From NCBI GenBank assembly GCA_013822685.1, contig PNKV01000017.1, positions 1-64,000 on the forward strand: DNA of 64,000 nucleotides. Direction: 5' to 3'. A model generated the notes under the pieces. That model was not told the origin of the DNA, did not search any database, and was given only the letters and a program-made list of their open reading frames with translations. Position 1 is the first letter of the stretch. Every line of letters begins with the position of its first letter. Of the stretch, positions 9,384 through 19,818 are shown in pieces. A program made the position numbers and the translations under genes. Origin of the DNA: Leptothrix sp. (in: b-proteobacteria). GTDB lineage: Bacteria; Pseudomonadota; Gammaproteobacteria; Burkholderiales; Burkholderiaceae_C.

Positions 9384-9776
9384 ATGAGCAACCCAAGCAC
9401 CACGATCCGCCACGCCATCCACTGGTTCGAACTGCCTGTTCGCAGCATTGACCGCACCCAGCCGTTTTACGAAAAGATGCTGGGCCTCAAGCTCAAGCGC
9501 GAGAACTTTGGCGGCGCCGACATGGCCGTCTTCCCCGCCGACGACGGCGGCATCCACGGCTGCCTGACGGCCGAGCCCAACGCACCGCTTGACCACCATG
9601 GTTGCGCCCTGGTCTACCTGAACGCCGAGCCCAGTCTGGACGCCGTCTTGCAACGCGTTGAAGCCGCTGGCGGTCGCATCATCACCCCGCGCCAGGAACT
9701 GCCCCAGGGCATGGGTTGCTTCGCGCACGTGACCGACCCTGAGGGCCGCCGTGTAGGCCTGCACGCCCAAAGCTGA
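9384..9776 (+). CDS. VOC (glyoxalase/bleomycin-resistance fold) protein
   Basis: A 130-residue single-unit vicinal-oxygen-chelate protein. It contains the paired beta-alpha-beta-beta-beta pattern with HWFELPVRSIDRTQPFYEK near the start and the C-terminal VTDPEGRRVGLHA strand typical of these enzymes. VOC proteins bind a metal through His/Glu residues and act as dioxygenases, glyoxalases or resistance proteins; the substrate is not evident here. A YafY-type regulator starts 16 bp downstream, a pairing often seen for VOC genes, so the two are probably one transcript. The ribosome-binding site is inside a hairpin (previous entry). Confidence 0.8.
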   Translation: MSNPSTTIRHAIHWFELPVRSIDRTQPFYEKMLGLKLKRENFGGADMAVFPADDGGIHGCLTAEPNAPLDHHGCALVYLNAEPSLDAVLQRVEAAGGRIITPRQELPQGMGCFAHVTDPEGRRVGLHAQS

Positions 9777-9792
9777 GGACAATACCGGCACC

Positions 9793-10482
9793 ATGCGCCG
9801 CGCCGACCGACTCTTCCAACTGCTGCAACTGATGAGAGGCCGCCGCCTGTCCACGGCGGACTGGCTGGCGCAGCGCCTGGAGGTGTCGGTGCGCACGGTC
9901 TACCGCGATGTGGCGGCCTTGCAGGCGCAGGGCGTGCCCATTGATGGCGAGGCCGGCGTGGGCTACCGCGTGGCACGCGACTACAACCTGCCCCCGCTCA
10001 TGTTCACCGCCGAACAAGCCCAGGCCCTGGTGGCGTCGGTGCGCATCGCGCGCAACCGGCTGGACCCGGACCTGGCCGCGCGGGCCGAAGATGCGCTCAG
10101 CAAGATCTTGAGCGTGCTGCCCACCGACAGCCGCGCCGCCGCGGACAGCCTGCAGCTGCATTCGCTCTCACGGCCCCACGAGCCGCTGCACCTGGACCGC
10201 CTGGGCCAGCTGCGCCGGGCCATCGAATCGAAATGCGTGGTCTGCATCCAGTACCAAGACGTGAACGGCCAGCCCACCGAGCGCTGGCTTTGGCCCCTGG
10301 CCTGCCTGTATTGGGACACGGTCTGGACGCTGTCGGCTTGGTGCGAGCTGCGGGACGATTTCCGGCAGTTCCGGATCGACCGCATCCAACAACTGCAGGT
10401 TGGCCCCCGCACCTTCGCGGATGAGCCGGGCAAGACCCTGGCGGATTTGTTCAGGCAGTTTTGCGTGCCGGTGCCGCATTGA
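9793..10482 (+). CDS. YafY-type WYL-domain transcriptional regulator
   Basis: A 229-residue regulator with an N-terminal winged helix (about residues 1-60) containing RLEVSVRTVYRDVAALQAQGV, then a linker and a WYL-type ligand-sensing domain (about 135-210) with RWLWPLACLYWDTVWTLSAW. WYL proteins sense small ligands or nucleic acid and act as activators or repressors. It follows the VOC gene closely and probably controls it and itself. The arginine-rich C-terminal part of the domain (FRQFRIDRIQ) is complete, so the gene looks intact. Confidence 0.85.
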   Translation: MRRADRLFQLLQLMRGRRLSTADWLAQRLEVSVRTVYRDVAALQAQGVPIDGEAGVGYRVARDYNLPPLMFTAEQAQALVASVRIARNRLDPDLAARAEDALSKILSVLPTDSRAAADSLQLHSLSRPHEPLHLDRLGQLRRAIESKCVVCIQYQDVNGQPTERWLWPLACLYWDTVWTLSAWCELRDDFRQFRIDRIQQLQVGPRTFADEPGKTLADLFRQFCVPVPH

Positions 10483-10696
10483 AGAAGTAGATGAAGGAGA
10501 TGGGCGTGGTCAACGAGCAAGTGACGAGGGCAAGGGCTGAGCATCGATGACCACACGGGCTCCAGCGAACAGCAGGGCGGGCGCAGTGCAAAGGGCGCCA
10601 CGCCGCCCAATTAAGGGGGTGGTGCCGACCAAGGCACTCCACTGCGGCACACTCCGCACTCGATTGCAGATGAGGGCGCTCGAACGCCCAAACAAC

Positions 10697-13522
10697 ATGA
10701 ACAAAACTAACAGGGATACCCATCGTCAGGCTGGACGAGCATCGGCTTGGGCGCTGGCGCTGATGTGCAGCCTCCAACCTCTGGCCCACGCTGCCAAGTC
10801 GGCCACGAAGGCAGACAGCGATTGCGGCTGTACCACCTTGCCATACCGAACCTACGAGCAAGCACCCACCGCCACCCAACAAAAACTGTTCGAAGCCGCC
10901 CATAGAGCTGACGCCGACGCCTTCATGCGCTTGCTCCCAAAGTCCGGTGCCCTGGGGGACGTTGCCCTGGACGACGAGCCCATCCTCGCAGCCATCGTCC
11001 GCCCCAGCCCGGAGCTCAAGTCGAGCGACAGCAACTGGTACTCGACCAAGCCGCCTGAACGCCAGCGCCTCGTCGATGGCCACCGGGCCACCCACGACGC
11101 TCGCCTTCGCATGCTGCGCGCGGCACTGGCGCAAGGCGCCCGTCCCACCGACGTCACCAACCGACATTCCCTGCCCGCCCTCCAACTGGCGATCGCCTTC
11201 GGCTCGCCGGACATGGTCGATGCCTTGCTGCAGCACGGCGCCGACCCTCGTCAAGCCAATGAAGACCGTCGGCTCACCCCGCTCGAGTTCCTGCTCGACC
11301 ACGAGTTGTTCCTGCGCAGGCGCGGCCTGCCCGAGATGATGACCCGCGACGAACGCGCGCGCGTCGTCGCCAGTCTGCGCAAGGCGGGCAGCCCCGAGCC
11401 GCGTGCCGTGAACTGGACAGAACTGGTCAGCCTCGTGTCGGGCGACGCTTGGCTCCAGCACCTTCTGACCCTAAAAGCGCCCTCGGCTCAGGACCTGATG
11501 GGCACGGGTGACGAAGCCCTTCCCTCGGCGGCGGCAGCTTACTTCGGCGACGAACAGGCGCTGAAGACGCTGTTCAAACACCTGCCCAAGCAAGTGCCCG
11601 CCAAGTACGAATCGGACAAGAACCCGCCTTTCGACCTGCAGCTGGACGCCGCCCTCGCCGCCATCCAAGGTGGCCACACCGCGCTCGCCCGCAGCCTGCT
11701 GCGCCCGGACATGCCCTGGGCCCAACGAGGCCCTCGCGGAGCCCCCAAGCTGGGCCGCTACGCGCAAATCGATACCAAGGGCGACCTGGCCGCCCTGGAA
11801 GTCGCCATCGAGCGGGGTGACATCGGCCTGACCACGCAGCTGCTCGACTGGGGGACACCCACCGGCGACGCGCTCATGGCCGCTGTCGAAGCCCACAACG
11901 TCGCCCTCATCCGCCTGCTGATCCAGCGTGGCGCCAACCCGGTCAGCCGGCCCTCGCTCCGCTATGACGGCACCCCCCTGCGCCAAGCGATCCAGCAAGC
12001 GCCCGAACTGTTGCCGGCCCTCCTGGCTCAGCCGACCAACGCCACCCGCAAGGCCTTGCGCGAAGAGGCCCCCGACCTGCTGCGCAGCGCCTTCGAAGCC
12101 CCCGCGCCGAACCAGGCCAGCCAGCGCCCGCTCATCGAAGCCCTGCTGCAAGCCGGGGTGAACGGACCGGAGCTGTCGCCCGCCATCCTTCAGTGGGCCA
12201 TCCGCACCGGTGACGCCGGCGCCGTCGAGGCCCTGCACGGCGCAAAGGCGCCCTGGCCTCCCCAGGCTCTCGCTGACGCCCTTGCCACCGGACAGCTGGA
12301 CTTGATCGAACGGGTGTCGCAGCTGAGCGGGCAGCCGCTGTCACAGAGCTGCCCCCAAGACTATGGCAGCCTGATCCGCCTGGTCCGCGAGGACCCACCC
12401 TTTGCAGACCGGCTGCTGGACCACGGCCTTCAGACCGGACCATGCGGCAAATCTGGGCCTCTGAGCCATCGACTGCTGCAATCCTGGCTCGCACCCGAGA
12501 GCCGGCCGCTGATGGGCACCCGATACAAGCGGGCCCAGGCCCTGCTGCAACGGCTGTGGCAGGCCGACCCATCGCAGCGCAAGCTGCCTACCGAGCAGCT
12601 GCGAGGGCCGATCGACCAGCAACGTCCCGACGTGCTTTCCCTCGCCCTGCAAGCGCACCCCCTCAAGCAGGACACACTGGGTGCGCTGGCCAAGGCCGCC
12701 CTGGATGCGCGCAACCCCCAGGCCCTTGGCTTAATGCGGGCGCACGGCCTGTCGGGCGGCACCCGTTTGCCCAACGGCCAGCCCTTGAGCTGGCACTTGG
12801 GCTGCGACAAGCCCGCCACGTGGCGCCCCCTGGCCGGCTTCGCCGACCTGCCCGCCCCACCCTGTGCCACGCGACCCGCCAAGGCCCCCACGGTCGACGA
12901 GAAGGCTCTGGCCAACAAACTGCCCGGCAATTACTACCTCCGTGGCGTGCGCGAGGTCGGCTCGCAACTCACCTTGCGTCCGGACGGGCGCTACAGCCAA
13001 GCCACCAGCTACGGCGCTGTTGACCAGTTTGTGCAGGGCCGCTGGCACGTCGAAGGCAAGGAAGTCGTGTTCCAGAGCGAAGACGCCCTGCCCGCACCGT
13101 TCATGCGCATCCTGAAGGCCTGGCATGAACCAGGGATCGAAGGCGTTGACGTCCGCGCTTCGTCAGGCGGCCGGTTGATGCAGGGCTTTGTGGTGATGCC
13201 CGTGGGCAGCCAGCTCAGCCTCATCGGCAAACTGACACCCCGCGACGACGAAGGCTGGAGCAACTTCAACGGCACGACCTCCCTGGGCCAGCTCGAAGGC
13301 CTGGCCATGGCCGTTGCCCAAGAGGCCGGCTTGCGTTGGACCCTGATGCCCCTGTCGCCGGACAAGCAAGGCCGCACGCCCAACCGCATCGAGGTCGAGG
13401 TGAACCTCGCCGCCATGACGCCCCCCAGCCGCGCTGAGCGCATGCGCCTGGACCAAGGCGCCCTGATCAGCGACGACGACGAGGCAGGCCGCACCCGCTA
13501 CGAGCGCGCCAAACGGGACTGA
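10697..13522 (+). CDS. Exported ankyrin-repeat protein with C-terminal beta domain
   Basis: A 941-residue protein. The ATG at 10697 gives a good signal peptide (basic start, hydrophobic [16 protein letters not shown], cleavage near residue 33). Starting further upstream would bury it. The mature part has many degenerate ankyrin-type helix pairs, for example [25 protein letters not shown], spread over about residues 70-710. From about residue 740 a different domain begins ([19 protein letters not shown], then [15 protein letters not shown]), which reads like a compact beta-sandwich or lipocalin-like sheet. The protein therefore likely works in the periplasm or outside. Function unknown. A strong terminator follows, and no partner gene is adjacent. 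Ankyrin proteins of this kind can be immunity or scaffold proteins, but nothing nearby supports a toxin pair. Confidence 0.75.
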   Translation: MNKTNRDTHRQAGRASAWALALMCSLQPLAHAAKSATKADSDCGCTTLPYRTYEQAPTATQQKLFEAAHRADADAFMRLLPKSGALGDVALDDEPILAAIVRPSPELKSSDSNWYSTKPPERQRLVDGHRATHDARLRMLRAALAQGARPTDVTNRHSLPALQLAIAFGSPDMVDALLQHGADPRQANEDRRLTPLEFLLDHELFLRRRGLPEMMTRDERARVVASLRKAGSPEPRAVNWTELVSLVSGDAWLQHLLTLKAPSAQDLMGTGDEALPSAAAAYFGDEQALKTLFKHLPKQVPAKYESDKNPPFDLQLDAALAAIQGGHTALARSLLRPDMPWAQRGPRGAPKLGRYAQIDTKGDLAALEVAIERGDIGLTTQLLDWGTPTGDALMAAVEAHNVALIRLLIQRGANPVSRPSLRYDGTPLRQAIQQAPELLPALLAQPTNATRKALREEAPDLLRSAFEAPAPNQASQRPLIEALLQAGVNGPELSPAILQWAIRTGDAGAVEALHGAKAPWPPQALADALATGQLDLIERVSQLSGQPLSQSCPQDYGSLIRLVREDPPFADRLLDHGLQTGPCGKSGPLSHRLLQSWLAPESRPLMGTRYKRAQALLQRLWQADPSQRKLPTEQLRGPIDQQRPDVLSLALQAHPLKQDTLGALAKAALDARNPQALGLMRAHGLSGGTRLPNGQPLSWHLGCDKPATWRPLAGFADLPAPPCATRPAKAPTVDEKALANKLPGNYYLRGVREVGSQLTLRPDGRYSQATSYGAVDQFVQGRWHVEGKEVVFQSEDALPAPFMRILKAWHEPGIEGVDVRASSGGRLMQGFVVMPVGSQLSLIGKLTPRDDEGWSNFNGTTSLGQLEGLAMAVAQEAGLRWTLMPLSPDKQGRTPNRIEVEVNLAAMTPPSRAERMRLDQGALISDDDEAGRTRYERAKRD

Positions 13523-13567
13523 CGCCGCCCGCGCACCGGCTTCCTATAATCGCGGGATCCCCTCTGC

Positions 13568-13603
13568 GCAGGCCGACACCCTCCAGGTCGGCCTGCTTTC
13601 CTC
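13568..13603 (+). terminator. Rho-independent terminator after the ankyrin gene
   Basis: A 10-bp perfect stem, GCAGGCCGAC (13568-13577) with GTCGGCCTGC (13587-13596), has a 9-nt loop and is followed by TTTCCTCTT. The T-run is broken but the stem is very stable. It separates the ankyrin gene from leuS. Confidence 0.65.
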
Positions 13604-13649
13604 TTGCGGTGGCCCGCCTCCGCCCGATCTCCCGTCGCCCCGTCCACCC

Positions 13650-16349
13650 ATGAGCACCACCGAACCCCAGAACTACGACCCACGCGCCACCGAGGCCCGT
13701 GCCCAGCAGCACTGGAACGAGCGCGACGCCTACCGCGTCACCGAAGACAAGAACAAGAAGCCCTTCTACGCCTGCTCGATGCTGCCCTACCCCAGCGGCA
13801 AGCTGCACATGGGCCACGTGCGCAACTACACGATCAACGACATGCTCACGCGCCACCTGCGCATGAACGGTCACAACGTGCTGATGCCCATGGGCTGGGA
13901 CGCCTTCGGCCTGCCCGCCGAGAACGCCGCCTTCAAAAACAAGGTGCCGCCCGCACAATGGACCTACGACAACATCGCTTACATGAAGAAGCAGATGAAG
14001 GCGATGGGCCTGGCGATCGACTGGTCGCGCGAGGTCGCCACCTGCCAGCCTTCTTATTACAAGTGGAACCAGTGGCTGTTCTTGAAGATGCTGGAAGCCG
14101 GCATCGCCGAGCGCCGCACGCAAACCGTGAACTGGGACCCAGTCGACCAGACGGTGCTGGCCAACGAACAGGTGATCGATGGCAAGGGCTGGCGCTCGGG
14201 CGCGCCGGTGGAAAAGCGCGAGATCCCGGGCTACTACTTGAACATCGTCAAGTACGCGGACGAACTGTTGAGCGCTGTCGCCAACCCCGAGGACAAGAAC
14301 TACCTGTCGGGCTGGCCCGAGCGCGTGCGCGTGATGCAGGAGAACTGGATCGGCAAGTCTGAGGGCGTGCGCTTTGCGTTCAAGCACGACATCGTCGGGG
14401 CCGATGGAGCACTGATCAACAACGGCCAACTATGGGTCTTCACCACGCGCGCCGACACCATCATGGGCGTGACCTTCTGCGCCGTGGCGCCCGAGCACCA
14501 GCTGGCCACGCACGCCGCCGCGTCGAACGCCCAACTGCAGGCCTTCATCGACGAATGCAAGACCGGCGGCACCACCGAGGCCGAGCTGGCCACGCAAGAG
14601 AAGCAGGGCCAGGCCACGGGCCTGTTTGTCCAGCACCCCTTGACTGGTGACCAGGTGGAAGTCTGGGTCGGCAACTACGTGCTGATGTCTTACGGCGATG
14701 GCGCCGTGATGGGCGTGCCCGCGCATGACGAGCGCGACTTCGAATTCGCCAAGAAATACGGCATCGCGATCAAGCCAGTGATTCAAGCCGAGGGCGAAAC
14801 CTTCAGCCTGGACGGCTGGCAAGACTGGTATGGCGACAAGCAACGCGCCGTGTGCACCAACTCTGGTGTGCTCGATGGCTTGGGCCACAAAGAAGCCGCG
14901 AGCAAGGTCGCCGAACTGCTGGCCGCCCAAGGCATCGGCGAGAAGAAAACCACCTGGCGCCTGCGCGACTGGGGCATCAGCCGCCAGCGCTACTGGGGCA
15001 CGCCCATCCCCATCATCCACTGCGGCGATTGCGGCCCCGTGCCCGTGCCCGAAAAAGACCTGCCCGTCGTCCTGCCCGAAGACGTGGTGCCCGATGGCAG
15101 CGGCAACCCGCTCAAGCTGCGCCCCGATTTCCTGAACGTGGGCTGCCCCAAATGCGGCAAGCCAGCCCAGCGCGAAACCGACACCATGGACACCTTCGTG
15201 GATTCGTCGTGGTACTTCCTGCGCTACACGGCCCCGGACAACGCGACCCAGATGGTGGACGAGCGCACCGAGTACTGGATGGGCGCGGCCAACGCCCCCG
15301 GCGACCGCGGCATGGACCAGTACATCGGTGGCATCGAACACGCCATCCTGCACCTGCTGTACGCGCGCTTCTGGACCAAGGTGATGCGCGACCTGGGCCT
15401 GACCAAGGTCGATGAGCCCTTCAAGAAGCTGCTGACGCAAGGCATGGTGCTCAACCACATCTACTCGCGCAAGACCGCACAAGGCGGCGTCGAGTACTTC
15501 TGGCCGCACGAGGTCGAGCACGTGATGGACGACAGCGGCAAGGTCGTCGTCGGCGCCAAGCTCAAGTCCGATGGCTCGATGGTGGACTATGGCGGCATCG
15601 GCACCATGTCCAAATCCAAGAACAACGGCGTGGACCCGCAAGAGCTGATCGAACAATACGGCGCCGACACGGCCCGCCTGTTCGTCATGTTCGCCTCGCC
15701 TCCTGAGCAGACACTGGAGTGGAACGACTCCGGCGTGGAAGGCGCGCACCGCTTCATCAAGCGCGTGTGGAACTTCGTGACGCGCAACACCGAGCTGATC
15801 AAGCCCGGCTTCGATGTCGACCGCACGCAGCCCGTCAACTTCTCCGCCGAAGCCAAGACCCTGCGCCGCGAGATCCACAACATCCTGCGCCAGGCCAATT
15901 ACGACTACGAGCGCATGCAGTACAACACCGTGGTGTCGGCGCTCATGAAGATGCTGAACACGCTGGAAGCCGCCAAGCTGCCCGCCACACCCGAGAACAG
16001 CGCCGCCCTGGCTGAATGCACCAGCATCCTGCTGCGCCTGCTGGCCCCCGTGTGTCCGCACATCAGCCACGTGCTGTGGACGGACCTGGGCTACGCCGCC
16101 TGCTGTGGCGAGCTGCTGGACGTGATGTGGCCCGGTGTCGACGAATCCGCCCTGGTGCAGGACGAGATCGAGTTGATGCTTCAGGTCAACGGCAAGCTGC
16201 GCGGCTCGATCAAGGTGCCCGCCTCCGCCGACAAAGCCGCCATCGAAGCCGCCGCCCTGGCCAGCGAGGATGTCGCCAAGTTCAGTGAAGGCAAGCCGCC
16301 CAAGAAGATCATCGTGGTGCCCGGCCGCCTGGTCAACGTGGTGGTGTAA
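13650..16349 (+). CDS. leuS: Leucyl-tRNA synthetase
   Basis: Charges tRNA-Leu with leucine. Full length at 899 residues. It has the class I HIGH-type motif ([16 protein letters not shown], about residues 45-60) and the KMSKS loop as [12 protein letters not shown] (about 651-662). The inserted CP1 editing domain lies between them, and the zinc-finger-like segments HCGDCG and GCPKCGKP are present. The following lptE and holA give the standard proteobacterial order leuS-lptE-holA, with 10-bp and 7-bp gaps, so the three form one operon. Nothing unusual is seen in the coding sequence. Confidence 0.98.
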   Translation: MSTTEPQNYDPRATEARAQQHWNERDAYRVTEDKNKKPFYACSMLPYPSGKLHMGHVRNYTINDMLTRHLRMNGHNVLMPMGWDAFGLPAENAAFKNKVPPAQWTYDNIAYMKKQMKAMGLAIDWSREVATCQPSYYKWNQWLFLKMLEAGIAERRTQTVNWDPVDQTVLANEQVIDGKGWRSGAPVEKREIPGYYLNIVKYADELLSAVANPEDKNYLSGWPERVRVMQENWIGKSEGVRFAFKHDIVGADGALINNGQLWVFTTRADTIMGVTFCAVAPEHQLATHAAASNAQLQAFIDECKTGGTTEAELATQEKQGQATGLFVQHPLTGDQVEVWVGNYVLMSYGDGAVMGVPAHDERDFEFAKKYGIAIKPVIQAEGETFSLDGWQDWYGDKQRAVCTNSGVLDGLGHKEAASKVAELLAAQGIGEKKTTWRLRDWGISRQRYWGTPIPIIHCGDCGPVPVPEKDLPVVLPEDVVPDGSGNPLKLRPDFLNVGCPKCGKPAQRETDTMDTFVDSSWYFLRYTAPDNATQMVDERTEYWMGAANAPGDRGMDQYIGGIEHAILHLLYARFWTKVMRDLGLTKVDEPFKKLLTQGMVLNHIYSRKTAQGGVEYFWPHEVEHVMDDSGKVVVGAKLKSDGSMVDYGGIGTMSKSKNNGVDPQELIEQYGADTARLFVMFASPPEQTLEWNDSGVEGAHRFIKRVWNFVTRNTELIKPGFDVDRTQPVNFSAEAKTLRREIHNILRQANYDYERMQYNTVVSALMKMLNTLEAAKLPATPENSAALAECTSILLRLLAPVCPHISHVLWTDLGYAACCGELLDVMWPGVDESALVQDEIELMLQVNGKLRGSIKVPASADKAAIEAAALASEDVAKFSEGKPPKKIIVVPGRLVNVVV

Positions 16350-16359
16350 GGTGCCCGAC

Positions 16360-16944
16360 ATGAACCGCCGCACCTTCACCTTGTCCCTGCTGGCCTTGTC
16401 GGCCAGTGCCGCCGTGGGCAGCCTGTCCGGCTGTGGCTTCGAGTTGCGCCGCGCGCCCAACATGGCGTTCAAGAGCGTGCAATTGGCCGGCTTTGCCGCC
16501 AACTCGCAGCTCGCGGCCGAACTGGCCAAGGCCCTGGAAGACGCTGGCGTGTCCGTGGTCGAAAGCACGGCCGCGGCCGCCGCCCAGCAAAACGTGCCGG
16601 CCAGTGGCGCCGCGTCCAGCCCGCGCATCCTGAGCACGCACGTGGTGCTGCAGGCCTTGTCGGACACCCGTGAGCAGGCCGTGGCCTCGATCACCGCCTT
16701 CAGCCAGGTGCGTGACTTGTCTTTGCGCACCCGCTTCAGGTTCCAGCTCACGCGCGCCGATGGCACCTTGGTGATCCAGCCCACCGAGCTGCTGCTGACC
16801 AACGACCTGCCCTACAACGAAAAAGACGCCCTGGCCAAGATCGACGAGTCGGCCGCCATGCACCGCGCCATGCAGACCGACATCGTCCAGCAGGTCATGC
16901 GCCGCCTGGCCGTGATCCGGCCCGAGCAACTGGCCACGCCCTGA
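16360..16944 (+). CDS. lptE: LPS-assembly lipoprotein LptE
   Basis: A 194-residue outer-membrane lipoprotein that plugs the LptD barrel and helps insert lipopolysaccharide into the outer leaflet. The start at 16360 gives a lipoprotein signal peptide with lipobox LSGC, so the mature protein begins at the cysteine around residue 26, followed by GFELRR, the usual LptE beginning. AAGG lies eight bases upstream. An alternative GTG at 16351 adds three residues. The position between leuS and holA is diagnostic for LptE, whose sequence is poorly conserved across species. Confidence 0.93.
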   Translation: MNRRTFTLSLLALSASAAVGSLSGCGFELRRAPNMAFKSVQLAGFAANSQLAAELAKALEDAGVSVVESTAAAAAQQNVPASGAASSPRILSTHVVLQALSDTREQAVASITAFSQVRDLSLRTRFRFQLTRADGTLVIQPTELLLTNDLPYNEKDALAKIDESAAMHRAMQTDIVQQVMRRLAVIRPEQLATP

Positions 16945-16951
16945 CCCGAGC

Positions 16952-18019
16952 ATGCAACTGCGCCTGGACCAACTGGCCGCCCACCTGAGCAAGGTCGGGC
17001 CCAGCGGCCTCAAGCCCATCTACACCGTCTACGGCGACGAGCCCCTGCTCGCCCAGGAAGCCCTGGACACCATTCGCGCGGCGGGCCGCGTGGCGGGCTA
17101 CACCGAGCGGCAGGTGCACACGGTGTCGGGCGCTTATTTCGATTGGTCCAGCTTGCTGGGCGCCGGCAGCGCCATGTCCCTGTTCGGCGACAAGCAGTTG
17201 ATGGAGATCCGCATTCCCTCCGGCAAGCCCGGCAAGGACGGCTCCGTCGCCCTGCAAAGCTATTGCGAGCGCCACGCCGATGACGACAGCGTGCTCACCG
17301 TCATCACCCTGCCCCGGCTCGACAAAACCCAGACCACCAGCGCCTGGTTCACCGCGCTGGACAACGCTGGCGCGACTGTGCGCTGCGACCCCATCGAGCG
17401 CAACGCCTTGCCCTTGTGGATCGCCCAACGCCTGTCCGCCCAGGGCCAGCAGGTCGAGCCCGGTGAGGCCGGCCAGCGCGCCCTGGCTTTCTTTGCCGAC
17501 CGGGTGGAGGGCAACCTGCTGGCCGCCCACCAGGAAGTCGCCAAGCTGGGCCTGCTGCATCCGCCCGGGGTCATCACCATCGATCAGATCGAAGAGGCCG
17601 TGGTCGACGTTGCCCGCTTCAACGTCTTCAAGCTCAGCGACGCGGTGCTGTCAGGCCACGTGCAGCGCACCCTGCGCATGATCGATGGCCTGCACGCCGA
17701 GGGTGAAGCCGCTGTGCTGGTGCACTGGGCTTTGTCGGAAGAGATCATGGCCCTGCACCGCAGCCGCGCCGCGCTCGATGCCGGCAAGCCAATGCCCATG
17801 GTGCTGCGCGAGCAGCGCGTCTGGGGCCCGCGTGAGCGCTTGTTTGAACGCGTGCTGCCGCGCCTGAAAGGCCCCAACCTGGCCCGCCTGGTCACGGCCG
17901 CCAGCACGGTCGATGGCATCGTCAAGGGACTGCGCCACCCCCAGTGGCCAGAAGACCCGTGGGAAGCCCTGCGCCGCCTGGCGCTGATGCTCTGCCGCCA
18001 GCTCGCGCCGCAAAACTGA
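16952..18019 (+). CDS. holA: DNA polymerase III delta subunit
   Basis: A 355-residue clamp-loader subunit that opens the beta sliding clamp during replication. The N-terminal MQLRLDQLAAHL and the YTVYGDEPLLAQEALDTIR segment match the AAA+-like domain 1 of delta. The C-terminal part has the helical collar domain with RLALMLCRQLAP. There is no Walker ATPase motif, as expected for delta. It is last in the leuS-lptE-holA operon, seven bases after lptE. Confidence 0.95.
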   Translation: MQLRLDQLAAHLSKVGPSGLKPIYTVYGDEPLLAQEALDTIRAAGRVAGYTERQVHTVSGAYFDWSSLLGAGSAMSLFGDKQLMEIRIPSGKPGKDGSVALQSYCERHADDDSVLTVITLPRLDKTQTTSAWFTALDNAGATVRCDPIERNALPLWIAQRLSAQGQQVEPGEAGQRALAFFADRVEGNLLAAHQEVAKLGLLHPPGVITIDQIEEAVVDVARFNVFKLSDAVLSGHVQRTLRMIDGLHAEGEAAVLVHWALSEEIMALHRSRAALDAGKPMPMVLREQRVWGPRERLFERVLPRLKGPNLARLVTAASTVDGIVKGLRHPQWPEDPWEALRRLALMLCRQLAPQN

Positions 18020-18037
18020 GCACCTTGGTGCGCGGCA

Positions 18038-18059
18038 GCATCGCCTGAATTGGCGGTGC
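18038..18059 (+). terminator. Weak hairpin after holA
   Basis: GCATCGCC (18038-18045) pairs with GGCGGTGC (18052-18059) around a 6-nt loop, with one G-U pair. It sits 18 bp after the holA stop, where a terminator is expected, but no T-run follows. It may be part of a Rho-dependent end. Confidence 0.25.
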
Positions 18060-18135
18060 TTGCGCTGGAAAATCCGCACGCTGGCCCCTCGGGCCGCTTG
18101 TTATATTGCGGAACGACTGGCATTAAAGAAGAAGA

Positions 18136-19500
18136 ATGCATCCCTTGCGCGACGCCACCCTGGTTCCCCTGAACCGATCCGAGCACATGTACTGGGCCGG
18201 AGAAGGCTACCTCGGCGCCATCAACATGCCGTTCATGATGCGCTTCGACCGCCCGGTCGACGAAGCCCTGCTGCGGCAGGCCCTGCGCGAACTGACCACC
18301 GCCTACCCACGCATGCGGGGCGTGATCGTGCCCACCGCCTTCACCTACAAGCTGCGCATCCTGCCCGACGACCTGTGGCTGGACCAGCTCTTTGACGACG
18401 CCTACCGCGTGCAACCCGGCATCGACGCCAGTTCACGCTCTGCGCTGGAACACTTCCACAGCGCCTTCCTCAACGAGCCCTTGTCGCTGGAGCGCGGCCT
18501 GCCCTGGCGCGCCCGTTTCATCCCGCACGAGGCCACGCCTGTGCTGGTGTTTTCGGTGCACCACATCATCGGCGATGGCCGCTCGATCGTGCACATGCTG
18601 GCGGCGCTGCTGGGCCGGCTCAGTGGCCAACCCATCAATGGCTTGCCCCTCGAATCGCCGAGCATGGTGGCCGCCGTCACCCCGCCCAAGTGGACGCAGT
18701 GGCCCGCCAGCATCCAAGGCTGGTGGCGCAACAAAAAGCGTGATGAGCAAGGCAGTCGCGGCCAGAACATCATCACCTTGGCCAGCCGCCGCAGCGAGCG
18801 CTACACCACCACCAGCGTCCGCTACCACGAGCTGCCCTGCACCTCGGACCAGCTCAAGGTGATCGCCAAGCAGACCGGCACCACCGTCAACAACCTGGTC
18901 GTGGCCGTGATGGCCAATGCCTTCCTCACCCTGCGGCCCAACGACCCTCAAGCGGTGTCGGCCATCCGGATTTCGGTGGATCTGCGCCGTTACTTTCCGG
19001 AAGGGCAGCAACCCGAGTTCGGCAACTTCGTGTCCTCGTTCACGGTGCGATCGGGCGCCAAAAACACCCTGGCCGCGCAGGTGCAATCGATTGAAAGCCA
19101 GGTCAAGGATCACCTGTCCCGGTACGAAAGACGTGAGTACGCACTTCCGCTCATGTTCTACGAAATCCTGCCCTGGATGGGCCGCACGCTTTACAGCAAC
19201 TTTATTGTCAAGTCCAAGGCCAAGGGGTCGTTTCCCGTGCTCAGCTGCCACTTCACCAACCTGGGCAACATCGAGGCCATCCACCCCAAAGACGCCCAGG
19301 CGCGCTTCACCGAGATCTGGCCCGCTACGCTCAGCACGGCCCTGCTGCTGGCACTGGTCAACCTGGGCGGCAAGCTGTTTTTCACGGTGGCTTTCCAAAA
19401 CGACGAAACTGACGACAGCGCGGTGCAGGATTTCTTCCTGCGTCTGGACCAGCAGTTCCGCCAGATCACCTCCGTGCCGCCGCCAAACCCCGCTGCGTGA
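18136..19500 (+). CDS. Stand-alone condensation-domain acyltransferase
   Basis: A 454-residue member of the condensation/wax-ester-synthase/Pap acyltransferase superfamily. The catalytic HHxxxDG motif is intact as HHIIGDG (about residues 147-153), and the second half has the typical ISVDLRRYFPEG and FGNFVSS segments. Such enzymes transfer an acyl group from a carrier protein or CoA to an alcohol or amine. No peptide synthetase, polyketide synthase, carrier protein or CoA ligase is nearby, so donor and acceptor are unknown. No signal peptide is seen. It lies between holA and a GGDEF-EAL gene. A weak AAGAAG ribosome-binding site precedes the ATG. Confidence 0.75.
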   Translation: MHPLRDATLVPLNRSEHMYWAGEGYLGAINMPFMMRFDRPVDEALLRQALRELTTAYPRMRGVIVPTAFTYKLRILPDDLWLDQLFDDAYRVQPGIDASSRSALEHFHSAFLNEPLSLERGLPWRARFIPHEATPVLVFSVHHIIGDGRSIVHMLAALLGRLSGQPINGLPLESPSMVAAVTPPKWTQWPASIQGWWRNKKRDEQGSRGQNIITLASRRSERYTTTSVRYHELPCTSDQLKVIAKQTGTTVNNLVVAVMANAFLTLRPNDPQAVSAIRISVDLRRYFPEGQQPEFGNFVSSFTVRSGAKNTLAAQVQSIESQVKDHLSRYERREYALPLMFYEILPWMGRTLYSNFIVKSKAKGSFPVLSCHFTNLGNIEAIHPKDAQARFTEIWPATLSTALLLALVNLGGKLFFTVAFQNDETDDSAVQDFFLRLDQQFRQITSVPPPNPAA

Positions 19501-19552
19501 CAGCCATCACGATTTGAAGGGCCCCGCACCGCCATGACCACGCACAAGCCCA

Positions 19553-19579
19553 TCAAGACCTCACCGCGCATGCCGATAT
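19553..19579 (+). promoter_or_regulatory. Candidate FliA promoter before the GGDEF-EAL gene
   Basis: The -35 TCAAGACC (19553-19560) and -10 GCCGATAT (19572-19579, seven of eight matches) are separated by exactly 11 bp. The TCAAG core is shared with the site at 26030. The predicted start is near 19587, giving a roughly 230-nt leader that contains the small frame at 19622. Confidence 0.5.
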
Positions 19580-19621
19580 TCCATGGGTCGGATAAAGATC
19601 TCTGGAGCAATGAGGCGCGGT

Positions 19622-19813
19622 ATGAAACAGCAGTTCGATCAAGTCAGTGCAGGTGCCAAGGCGCCCGCGGCTTCACGCTCGACCAGGCTGGCCTCGCCGC
19701 CCAATGCCGCCAGCCATCCCGGCCAGACTGTGGCCACGCCCGCCCCCACCAGCGGCGCCTGGCTGTCCGAAGCCCTAAAGCTCTGGTGCACTGAACCCCA
19801 CACCGCCCGCTGA
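19622..19813 (+). CDS. Possible small protein (63 aa), unknown
   Basis: A 63-codon frame begins MKQQFDQVSAGAKAP and ends SEALKLWCTEPHTAR, with GAGG six bases before the ATG and a stop five bases before the GGDEF-EAL start. It is Ala/Pro/Ser-rich and looks disordered, with a short amphipathic C-terminal helix. Tight spacing and the upstream FliA promoter favour a real co-transcribed small gene, but the composition is close to background. Confidence 0.35.
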   Translation: MKQQFDQVSAGAKAPAASRSTRLASPPNAASHPGQTVATPAPTSGAWLSEALKLWCTEPHTAR

Positions 19814-19818
19814 CCCTC

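Larger units (their letters stand above)
19501..19818 (+). other. Gap before GGDEF-EAL gene, with promoter and possible small gene
   Basis: The 318-bp gap holds the FliA promoter candidate (19553-19579) and the small frame at 19622-19813. Nothing else was recognised in it. Confidence 0.45.

Noticed and set aside
14430-16802. Very long open frame antisense to leuS and lptE
   Set aside because: It is the GC-rich shadow of leuS: low-complexity His/Gly/Ala/Val-rich translation with no domain.
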